The notes below the pieces were generated by a model, which was given only the letters and a program-made list of their open reading frames with translations, did not search any database and was not told the origin of the DNA. Shown in pieces: positions 9,201 to 14,902 of a DNA stretch of 34,821 bases; position 1 is the first letter of the stretch, and each line of letters begins with the position of its first letter. A program made the translations under genes and the position numbers. The DNA is from JAATFY01 sp049276515 (GTDB lineage: Bacteria; Pseudomonadota; Alphaproteobacteria; UBA9219). The stretch spans positions 1-34,821 of the forward strand of contig JBASWO010000087.1 of the NCBI GenBank assembly GCA_049276515.1, written 5' to 3'.

Positions 9201-10059
9201 TCACAGTAGCATGCTGCTTATTAATGAAAATTATTTGAGACAATTAGGAGTTGATAGAGGTGCCCAGCGAAGTATCGGAGCAGTTACCAGCAGCTATCTT
9301 CAATCGTTAGGCAATTCAGGTTTTGAGTCAAAGACCGATAAAGCTGAGACAGATGATCGTATTGCAACATTTAGAAAAGTTATTGCAATCCTGAGAGATC
9401 ATAATGCTGAGCAATTTCCAGCACAGCTGTTATTCCATGCGCGTCAAATTGCAAGTGCTGCCGGTGATGTGCATTTTCAAATGCAAGCAATGCATGAAAT
9501 TGAACCTGAAGAATTGCTTGGCAATGGGCTGGGCCTTGCCCAGTGGTTCAATGATCGTTTTTGTGCAGACATAAAAAAGCAGCCGGAAGTTGAAGCTATA
9601 TCGGGAGTTGGCCCATCGTCTGCGAGTGCAGATATGGAAGTACCTTCAAGTATAATTCCATCGAGTGTATTAAAAACTTTGGGTGTAACTTCAGAACAAG
9701 TAGATGCATTAAAAGACACCCATGCTTATCAAATGGTTATGAGTTTTTCTGTGGAATGGGCAGCAGAACCAACGGCAACCAAGCAAAATCGCAATGCGCT
9801 TATCCAGCGTCTATATGCGGATATAGCTCCACTGGTCGGCAGTATGATTAATGAAGGTAAAGCAATTCAAGAGATAGCTGATCAGTTAAACAATACTGGA
9901 ATCAGCCGCCATCCACGAAGTGGTAATCCTGTTGAATGGACCGCTAATCTTCTGTTGCGTGGCGCGGTTTTGACAATGAATGCTTTACCTTGGAACGCTT
10001 TTGCTGCGGATAGAAGAGAGTTGCAACAATTGGCTCCAGATAAAAAACTTGGCCTTTAA
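6259..10059 (+). CDS. DEAH-box (ResIII-like) helicase with four tandem repeats, 1266 aa
   Basis: Residues ~50-440 are a superfamily 2 helicase: Walker A GTGKT (60-64), DEAH (159-162), motif III TAS (186-188), a C-terminal lobe with GDKKFQVGFDY (motif V region, ~348-357) and motif VI QEIGRATR (377-384). The phrase PEAIERGFLTDY is typical of ResIII-like enzymes. Residues 500-834 are four tandem repeats. The C-terminal ~430 residues are unrecognised, starting with a Ser-rich linker, an amphipathic segment (~860-895) and a basic stretch (TRRSRK). No nuclease or methylase motif is seen. By analogy with helicase-associated repeats, the repeats may bind DNA. The gene stands alone on the plus strand and converges on an unknown operon. 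No Shine-Dalgarno precedes the chosen ATG. Confidence 0.85.
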   Translation: MAKHLNILKESVRRGLHSGMLTSVLPLNTPQFEGLEGYSTFLNEAPEEDAGRAYADMATGTGKTGFFSVVTRHAHQTARERGLGNNFRTVIVEPTLPLLTQTHGMLVQAAPELAGAVGFYGGGQKDLSKPVSIITYDAWLELLESGQLSSENVSLHINDEAHFSLSQRRRSLLDERLSDVLHFGVTASSEYDATKTLELTHKKRVYKLDLPEAIERGFLTDYAHVQYYVMRILPDMLKEEGASLSNGEFTLIKRLEWAKLVTRAYATLVDGISGQPLSDKVGIAFAADTRHADGLAARLNSDQTLQRKAKELGFKNVAVSIHSVGYSDKIQDALLEQFMNGDFMIAVGDKKFQVGFDYSRIKFVASYPGNSPVDTIQEIGRATRRYIDPRTGMPQGTVIMEAIPYIGDVDPEKDARARRDALAKVITAYRILKRTLVLAPGRELALSNIRPVAGAERKSILLSPQCEVETYITEEDTLTISRQMDEAYGQRRFIIDKEDLTEEKLVSWIKATLEKTGKIPTFNDREVYGYQADGSIEIIPNETWNAIHQSLERGARGSVKEDGTLFADGLFDFKKKHGFASDKEDLSEEKIVSWIRATLEKTGRLPIQTDMIVYGYQAGGSIEIVQGETWKAIDACIANGRRGLVKEDSSLIATSLSDLKKKYGFGKSLTEEQIVSWIKATLEKTGRIPTSNDKTVYGYQADGSIEDVSGETWIGIHKFLQKGLRGLPKTDGLLTVKGLSDLKKKHGFAIDKGDLTEEQIVSWIKATLEKTGRFPVTGGKDVYGYQADGSIEVVSGETWLGINQSLKNGHRGLTKKDGSLIAVGLYELKQKHGFTREKSSIQSTSGNSESLPSNQIDPTEIARQAIVGLFADLKGDLVAQITEAVVAKLQGQVSSVGGEQSIAVPKTRRSRKAIASAGIADTTASPVHLFRFATFDSPLFLVRDAVGDSMLSCLTNAERAFSANDFVGMKGNLRKFVEMCIHSSMLLINENYLRQLGVDRGAQRSIGAVTSSYLQSLGNSGFESKTDKAETDDRIATFRKVIAILRDHNAEQFPAQLLFHARQIASAAGDVHFQMQAMHEIEPEELLGNGLGLAQWFNDRFCADIKKQPEVEAISGVGPSSASADMEVPSSIIPSSVLKTLGVTSEQVDALKDTHAYQMVMSFSVEWAAEPTATKQNRNALIQRLYADIAPLVGSMINEGKAIQEIADQLNNTGISRHPRSGNPVEWTANLLLRGAVLTMNALPWNAFAADRRELQQLAPDKKLGL
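7756..8760 (+). repeat. four tandem ~84-residue repeats inside the helicase gene
   Basis: Repeats start at 7756, 8014, 8263 and 8521 (residues 500, 586, 669, 755; spacing 86, 83 and 86 residues). Each reads L(T/S)EE-x-(I/L)VSWI, then ATLEKTG, P, VYGYQA-GGS/DGSIE, ETW, (G/A)I, G-RG, DG or DS, then a closing LxxxKxKxGF. They are clearly recent duplications: segments such as SWIKATLEKTG are nearly invariant, while the loops between ATLEKTG and VYGYQ vary. The fold looks like a small helical domain with a conserved Trp-Ile and Glu-Thr-Trp core. Confidence 0.9.
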
Positions 10060-10093
10060 TCTCAAATTTTTGGGGGCAATATATTTCTATTTT

Positions 10094-10522
10094 TTAGGAT
10101 ACAGCGGGAATATTTGCAGGCATGAGCGGGCGTTCATTTGCAAGGTTTAGTGCCGTTAGAGCTTTAAAAATAAACACCCGTTGTCCGGCGGCATTCGTCA
10201 ATTTGCCCGCCATGACTTGATGGCCAATGGGTACGGTGGCGTCACATAAGAAGCGCGGCAGAAAAGAAAGAGCAAAATGTGCTTGAATCTGTTCCGATGT
10301 TTTGCCGAAAAGATCTTTGCGGTTGACTAAGAAGGCTTCGTCACGTTGTACGGTGATCCCATCATAAAGGCGAACTAGCCCATCACTTTCCATATCAACT
10401 GTATAAGTTATATGTGGGATGATCGGTGCGGTGTGTTCAGTGGATGGAATAATGTCAGGACTAGCGGTGGCAGCTATAGAAGGTGTTTTTTGATCAAGGT
10501 CAGCATATTTGTTGGATGTCAT
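10094..10522 (-). CDS. unknown protein, 142 aa, shares a domain with the 11020-11595 product
   Basis: Not recognised. The first ~35 residues are Thr/Ser/Pro/Ala-rich and probably disordered. The core from residue ~38 (HITYTVDMESDGLVRLYDG) continues through FLVNRKDLFGKTSEQIQAHF and ends with VPIGHQVMAGKLTNAAGQ. The pattern Y-x2-DME(S/T)D...LS...P-x-G-x2-V-x-A-x-K is also present in the product of 11020-11595. There is no signal peptide or membrane segment. It is the last gene of the four-gene operon, 12 nt after the previous stop, and ends 35 nt from the convergent helicase stop. Confidence 0.65.
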   Translation of the reverse strand: MTSNKYADLDQKTPSIAATASPDIIPSTEHTAPIIPHITYTVDMESDGLVRLYDGITVQRDEAFLVNRKDLFGKTSEQIQAHFALSFLPRFLCDATVPIGHQVMAGKLTNAAGQRVFIFKALTALNLANERPLMPANIPAVS

Positions 10523-10534
10523 TGTGATGTCACG

Positions 10535-11050
10535 TTAAACTGATGGCTTTGAAGGATGTGAGTTGTTCTTTTTAGGTGGTGTGCCCGGTACAATGACTAA
10601 GTAGCGTGTCGAGCTTTCAATAACAGACTTCAAAATGTCCGCCTCATGCCATTGAGATCCCAATCCGCCAATTTCTTTCCCATCTTCGATATCTATAATA
10701 GGGTTAACGTGATCATGTGTTGTACCGGCCAATAATTTAGGTTGTCCATTATATTCAAAAATCTTTAGATCATTATATGATACGGGTAGTAATTCATTTG
10801 GTTTGGGATTTAAATTGCGAGCTTTCCACAAGACTTCCCCATCCATGTTTAAAGCTAAAAGATTAGTGCCCGCATACTCAAGCTGCGCTTTTCCGAGATA
10901 GGGGTGCAGTACGACAAATATTTTATCATCAAGCCGCGCAAGTTCACATATGGGAGTTAGAAAGCGCGCTATTTCTTGTCCATCGCACTTCAGAACGTTG
11001 TCTTCAACGCTGAATTCTTTTAGCCCAGTTTCGTGCTTGGTCCGAACCAT
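10535..11050 (-). CDS. unknown protein, 171 aa, propeller-like strands, possible immunity-type partner
   Basis: Not assigned to a family. The sequence alternates strands with patterns seen in beta-propeller-like or immunity proteins: GTNLLALNMDGEVLWKA (about residues 61-77) and NPIIDIEDGKEIGG (about 115-128). The C-terminus is Pro/Lys/Ser-rich (PPKKNNSHPSKP). No signal peptide. The start overlaps the end of the upstream gene by 31 nt, an arrangement typical of paired products. An immunity or antitoxin role for the adjacent gene is a hypothesis only. Confidence 0.65.
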   Translation of the reverse strand: MVRTKHETGLKEFSVEDNVLKCDGQEIARFLTPICELARLDDKIFVVLHPYLGKAQLEYAGTNLLALNMDGEVLWKARNLNPKPNELLPVSYNDLKIFEYNGQPKLLAGTTHDHVNPIIDIEDGKEIGGLGSQWHEADILKSVIESSTRYLVIVPGTPPKKNNSHPSKPSV

Positions 11051-11595
11051 GATTCCACTAACCTTAAAAGTTCATATTGTCGCGCACTATCCGAAATTGG
11101 CTTACTGGCCAACACATCTGTGCCAATATCTGGCCTAACCGGTGTAGCATGCGTTGGTAGTCTTTTTAAGCTTAAATCATCCATTGCTTGTTGTCCGGTA
11201 GAATAATTACCACTCTCGTCACGAATATCAGCAGTTCGTGTTGTAAAAGGTCCAACCTTATTTTTATCCGCGTGAACGCGGGACATATTATCCGTTTCCA
11301 TATCTGTACGATAACTTATGACAGGCCTGTCCTCATGGTAGGGGGAAATATCGTGGCTGGGATGAGAGGCAAGATATTCTACATTTCTGCGAGCGGCATC
11401 ATCACGTGGATGTAAGGCAGTATTGGATGAAGAATGGATATTACCAGCTGAACTCGCGGGAAAGTCCGGATGCTCAGTATGTTTTTCCAAATTGGAGGCT
11501 TTTGCCGTCATGCCGAATAAATCACGCAGATAGCCATCATCTTCTCTATTGATGACGTCTCCACCCGTAACGTTGGAACCATTAACGTTGTTCAT
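11020..11595 (-). CDS. unknown protein, 191 aa, DME-D domain
   Basis: The start at 11595 is an ATG sharing its A with the preceding gene's TGA (TGATG). Residues ~1-75 are Asn/Ser/His-rich and look disordered. A folded core follows from VISYRTDMETDNMSRVHADK through VGPFTTRTADIRDE to DLSLKRLPTHATPVRPDIG and VLASKPIS. It resembles the 142-aa product of 10094-10522 over this core. The order Gly-Pro-Phe, then Leu-Pro, then a Pro-x-x-Gly-x-x-Val turn is loosely like some ADP-ribosyl/NADase-type toxin domains, but I see no decisive catalytic motif. No secretion signal. Confidence 0.65.
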   Translation of the reverse strand: MNNVNGSNVTGGDVINREDDGYLRDLFGMTAKASNLEKHTEHPDFPASSAGNIHSSSNTALHPRDDAARRNVEYLASHPSHDISPYHEDRPVISYRTDMETDNMSRVHADKNKVGPFTTRTADIRDESGNYSTGQQAMDDLSLKRLPTHATPVRPDIGTDVLASKPISDSARQYELLRLVESWFGPSTKLG

Positions 11596-13439
11596 CACGA
11601 CCACAACACTAACCTGTTTTCCCGTTTTAGGGAAGGTTGAGAGGTAAAGCTCTGTTTTATATTTTGTATACGCGCGCTCAAAGCGGGACTTGGCTTGAAG
11701 CCCTTGGCTCTTAATTCTTCAAGTGCTCGGATAAGGGTCACAAGCTGACGTTGGCGTTCGAAAACCGGCCACATTCCTGCAATTTCTTCGTAGCGTGCAT
11801 TGAAAATGACTGAGTGTCCGGATTCTTTTGTACCCCATTCGCGTGAGCCTTTCCTTTCAAAACCTTCCTTATTCTCGGAAAGCTTACTGAGAATACCCAT
11901 CGCGACATTTCTTATTGCGCATTGATATTCCGTTTGTGTCGAAAACCAATGCCGCTTTTTATTCGTTTTCCATGTCCATTCAATTTTGAGAGGTCGTATA
12001 TTAAGGCTAGCGCTGCCATTTAAACTCTTCATCTCTGACAGAATATCAGTAGCTGCCTCTCTAAATTGAGGTTGGACTGCTTCTAAAATAGGAAGCTCTT
12101 CATTATAAAAACAAATACGTCCCATCCAATAATCGGCGGCATAGAAAGTTTTTCCTAGATCTGTATTGCCCACCCACTCTGGCGACCATACTTTTTGTGC
12201 AAGCATGGGGGTGCGTGGATCGGTGTAATCCATAGAAAGAGAGGGTGTAATGGGCTTGTCATCAGCAAACGCTAAGGCTAATACAACATCGACATCTTGT
12301 TGTGTGAGATAGAATTTTCCATCCAATGGCTGCTCAAAGCGGAAATCAATCTCGCCATCATGAGTGCCTTTTAGCCCAAGCAGCTTGCCATAGCCCTCCA
12401 ATGGCATGCATTGCTCGCTAAAATCACCAGGGATAAGGAAGCCCTGAGTATTTATTCTATTATAAATCGGGCCAAAATCACTCGTAGATAAAATAAGTTG
12501 CTCAGGATCTGCGCCCAGAATTTTGCCCATGATGCATTGGGTAAAAAATGTTCTTTGGCGGCTATTCTCATAAACTAGGGGATTAGACAGCTCGCGACCA
12601 TCTAAGGAATATAGGCGATCGAGACTTAGCAACCGGTCGGCAACTATCTCTAATAACTCACGCGATTTTTCAGAAATCTCCTGTGCCAAATTGGCATAAG
12701 TGTATTGGTTATAATGAATGCCACGCACCATTTCAGCTACGGTTGATGCTTCGGTTTCGTTAGAAGATGATGCGTCTCTAAATTTGGTTTCTCGTTTTAT
12801 TGCATCTCTTAAATTTAATGCAGTGGTTTTGATAAAAAACGTTGTTTTTGGATTTAAACAAAGAAGCTCCGTAATGCGAAGTGCTTTCGCAGAATCTGCA
12901 TCAGCATCAATGCCCATGTGATAGCGCAGTGCTGCGTACATCAATGCTGCTTGGCGCATATCTGTTGAATCTATATAGCGATGTATGAGGCGGGACGCAT
13001 TGCCGGGTACTCTCGTAACTTTATAATCATTTGAATTAGGAACTATTTCTCCATCTAAGATAGATGGAACTTTTCCTTCGGGATCCAAAACAAGAAAGCT
13101 CGTTCCAGATCTGAATGTTACTTGCAGGCCAGTTCGACGAAACTCATACATTAAATCCACATCACTTTGTTCAGTGAATGGGTTTTTGAATACTTGGTAT
13201 GTTGAATATTCTGCCGTAGCCCATTCGCCATGTGTTGTGGGAATATATTGGCGGTAAGAAAAACGTTCAGCAAATGCATGCATAGCTTCGCGAGTGAACT
13301 CTAAATTGCCTAAAGCAAGTAAAAAACTATCGTACTCATTACTATCGCCGATTGAACCTTGCTGACGCAGTAATGCTAATTGCTCTTCGGGAAGTTGGCC
13401 TTGAAATAGCGGGGCTAGTGGCATAACGGGCGTAGACAT
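11595..13439 (-). CDS. large protein of unknown function, 614 aa
   Basis: The start at 13439 (MSTPVMPL) has an AGG 8 nt upstream and is preferred to a TTG 15 nt earlier. I recognise no family. It appears soluble: no signal peptide or membrane segment. Helical regions (about 175-290, with DSAKALRITELL and NLRDAIKRETKFRD) surround strand-rich parts. The segment WSPEWVGNTDLGKTFYAADY (about 420-440) is the most family-like stretch and is followed by a Trp-rich patch (KIEWTWKTNKKRHWF). The C-terminus is helical (RQRQLVTLIRALEELRAK) and basic. It is the first and largest gene of a four-gene operon in which each gene overlaps or nearly touches the next, so the products probably act together. Confidence 0.75.
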   Translation of the reverse strand: MSTPVMPLAPLFQGQLPEEQLALLRQQGSIGDSNEYDSFLLALGNLEFTREAMHAFAERFSYRQYIPTTHGEWATAEYSTYQVFKNPFTEQSDVDLMYEFRRTGLQVTFRSGTSFLVLDPEGKVPSILDGEIVPNSNDYKVTRVPGNASRLIHRYIDSTDMRQAALMYAALRYHMGIDADADSAKALRITELLCLNPKTTFFIKTTALNLRDAIKRETKFRDASSSNETEASTVAEMVRGIHYNQYTYANLAQEISEKSRELLEIVADRLLSLDRLYSLDGRELSNPLVYENSRQRTFFTQCIMGKILGADPEQLILSTSDFGPIYNRINTQGFLIPGDFSEQCMPLEGYGKLLGLKGTHDGEIDFRFEQPLDGKFYLTQQDVDVVLALAFADDKPITPSLSMDYTDPRTPMLAQKVWSPEWVGNTDLGKTFYAADYWMGRICFYNEELPILEAVQPQFREAATDILSEMKSLNGSASLNIRPLKIEWTWKTNKKRHWFSTQTEYQCAIRNVAMGILSKLSENKEGFERKGSREWGTKESGHSVIFNARYEEIAGMWPVFERQRQLVTLIRALEELRAKGFKPSPALSARIQNIKQSFTSQPSLKRENRLVLWS

Positions 13440-13878
13440 TATCAAACCTGGCAATATTATTTAAAAACAATGACGCTATTGCTAGGCACATTACCAAATT
13501 TTTAGTCTCAGTGGGTTTGCATAATAGTTTCAATGAATTGCTGTCTGTAGGGGATAACTCATTGTCCATAACAGGTAGAATTATGCTTAACTTTTATTCA
13601 CCATACCAAGGAAATCGACGGTATATGGGCGTGTAAAAAATCAGTGTTCCTTGATAGATTCCAAAGTTTCCCTGTTTCTATTTTGGGAATTGGCGGTCAA
13701 TCTTCGTCAAAAATTCTTTTTTTAAATGTGAGCTAACACCTAACAACATAGGGGCGCAGATTTCAGATTTTGTGTCAGTTATGTGTTAGTATAAAATGAC
13801 TTCGAGTGCATTTAACGACTTTTGATGCACGTTAAGTCTTTGGGAATATTGAATTTCATGTTTCACTAGCCCGTTGAC
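13440..13878. other. non-coding right end of the element
   Basis: I find no convincing gene. It must contain the promoter of the minus-strand four-gene operon. Near the end are copies of the motif TGTGTCAGT/TGTGTTAGT (13769-13791) and an inverted copy CTAACAC around 13734, candidates for integrase arm binding. Confidence 0.4.
13769..13791 (+). repeat. candidate integrase arm-type sites, right
   Basis: TGTGTCAGT (13771-13779) and TGTGTTAGT (13782-13790) match the pair at 86-110 in sequence and orientation, and lie about 90 bp inside the right att copy. Role inferred from position. Confidence 0.35.
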
Positions 13879-13920
13879 ATGGTAGGGGTCACAGGTTCAA
13901 TCCCTGTAGTGTCCACCATT
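13879..13920 (+). repeat. attachment site copy, right (attR-like), tRNA 3' fragment
   Basis: Exact 42-bp copy of bases 1-42. No D-arm, anticodon arm or GGACACT-like 5' acceptor strand is found in the 80 bases upstream, so this is a fragment and not a working tRNA. It marks the right end of the element. Confidence 0.85.
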
Positions 13921-14152
13921 TGCTTCAATGAGTTAGCACAAACCTGCTGAATGCAAGTTTGTCGGTTGCTCACATAAGATAGCACATAAGATAGAAGGTG
14001 CGAGTTTGCTCCTCTTCGCCTACTCCAGTCTCCTCATAGATTACTGATATAGCCTCCACAAAATTCTGAAAATATTAGTCCGCGATTATTCGTATGATGT
14101 CGTTATATGAATGATTTTGATCTTTCCTGTTTTAAACGCGGAACAAGCATCC
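13921..14152. other. short non-coding flank outside the right att site
   Basis: Contains an exact tandem duplication of the 12-mer CACATAAGATAG at 13971-13994 and an inverted pair ACAAAC/GTTTGT around 13939-13962. No gene is seen. Its 3' part is downstream of otsB. Confidence 0.5.
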
Positions 14153-14902
14153 TCAAAACTTGGCAATAGCTGAAATAATCTCTTCAACATCTTGAACAGT
14201 TAGAAGGTGACCTTGTGGGTCGTACGCTGTATTATGCTGAGGCCCTACGGGAATAAAACTTCCGCCCATACCAAGTAATAAATTAAGACTCTCATCAATA
14301 TGCACATCATCACCCACGTAAATTGGCCTCCGTCCCACAAACCTCGGATGCTTCATCAGGTGAGCTATTCCCGTACCCTTACTTATTCCACGCTGCAGAA
14401 TTTCGTAAGTTCTCCCCACTTTGCGTATTAAGTAGTTATTTCTATGGTTTCCTAGTGCCTTCAAAAGATCGGACTCTATGTCATCGTTTGCATGCATAAA
14501 GGGCAAGTGAAGCGAAATGCTAAATGTTTTGTCTTCAAAAAAACATCCTCGCTGATCACTGATATCATGCATAGCCTCGGAAATAGATGCGGGCATTTCT
14601 GACGCTAAATGCTCGACAGCATTTTCTGGATTAGGTCTATATTCAGCTCCATGATTGCCGACAGCGGGAAGTTGAAGGCCATTTAAGAAGCGATCAAGTT
14701 GTGAAAGCGCTCGACCTGTTACAATTGCGAATGCGCAATCAGCCTTTTGGCTAATTATTTTAAGATTCGTAAGTAGCTCACTAGATACCATTACTTTATT
14801 TGGATTTGGAACGAGATCAACCAATGTCCCGTCAAAATCAAAGAGATATGCAACATTGCTATGTAAATCTGCTAATTTTTCTGGGTTTCTTTCGAGGTGC
14901 AT
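14153..14902 (-). CDS. otsB: trehalose-6-phosphate phosphatase
   Basis: 249 aa, the usual OtsB size. HAD-superfamily motif I is FDFDGTLVD (residues ~21-29, nucleophile and general acid Asp). Motif II is in AIVTGRALSQL. Trehalose-phosphatase hallmarks GNHGAEYR and YVGDDVHIDE (motif IV acidic pair) follow. It removes phosphate from trehalose-6-phosphate in the cytoplasm. The gene starts 31 nt before the upstream synthase gene ends, so the two steps are co-expressed. Trehalose here probably serves as an osmoprotectant or stress protectant. Confidence 0.93.
   Translation of the reverse strand: MHLERNPEKLADLHSNVAYLFDFDGTLVDLVPNPNKVMVSSELLTNLKIISQKADCAFAIVTGRALSQLDRFLNGLQLPAVGNHGAEYRPNPENAVEHLASEMPASISEAMHDISDQRGCFFEDKTFSISLHLPFMHANDDIESDLLKALGNHRNNYLIRKVGRTYEILQRGISKGTGIAHLMKHPRFVGRRPIYVGDDVHIDESLNLLLGMGGSFIPVGPQHNTAYDPQGHLLTVQDVEEIISAIAKF

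Larger units (their letters stand above)
1..13920. mobile_element. tRNA-integrated mobilizable genomic island
   Basis: The element is bounded by a perfect 42-bp direct repeat (1-42 and 13879-13920) that contains the 3' part of a tRNA gene, the standard signature of tyrosine-recombinase integration at a tRNA. Inside are a tyrosine integrase, a MobA/MobL relaxase, a coupled HTH protein, a Fic toxin-antitoxin pair, and cargo: an exported protein, a repeat-bearing helicase and a four-gene unknown operon. No conjugative type IV secretion genes are visible, so it would be mobilizable rather than self-transmissible. The boundaries are seen directly; mobility is inferred. Confidence 0.85.

Noticed and set aside
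6259..10059. Type III or type I restriction enzyme
   Set aside because: The motor resembles ResIII, but there is no PD-(D/E)xK nuclease motif that I can see and no methylase gene next to it in the element.
13879..13920. A second functional tRNA gene
   Set aside because: Only the 3' part is present; no D-arm, anticodon arm or pairing 5' acceptor strand is found upstream. It is an attachment-site copy.
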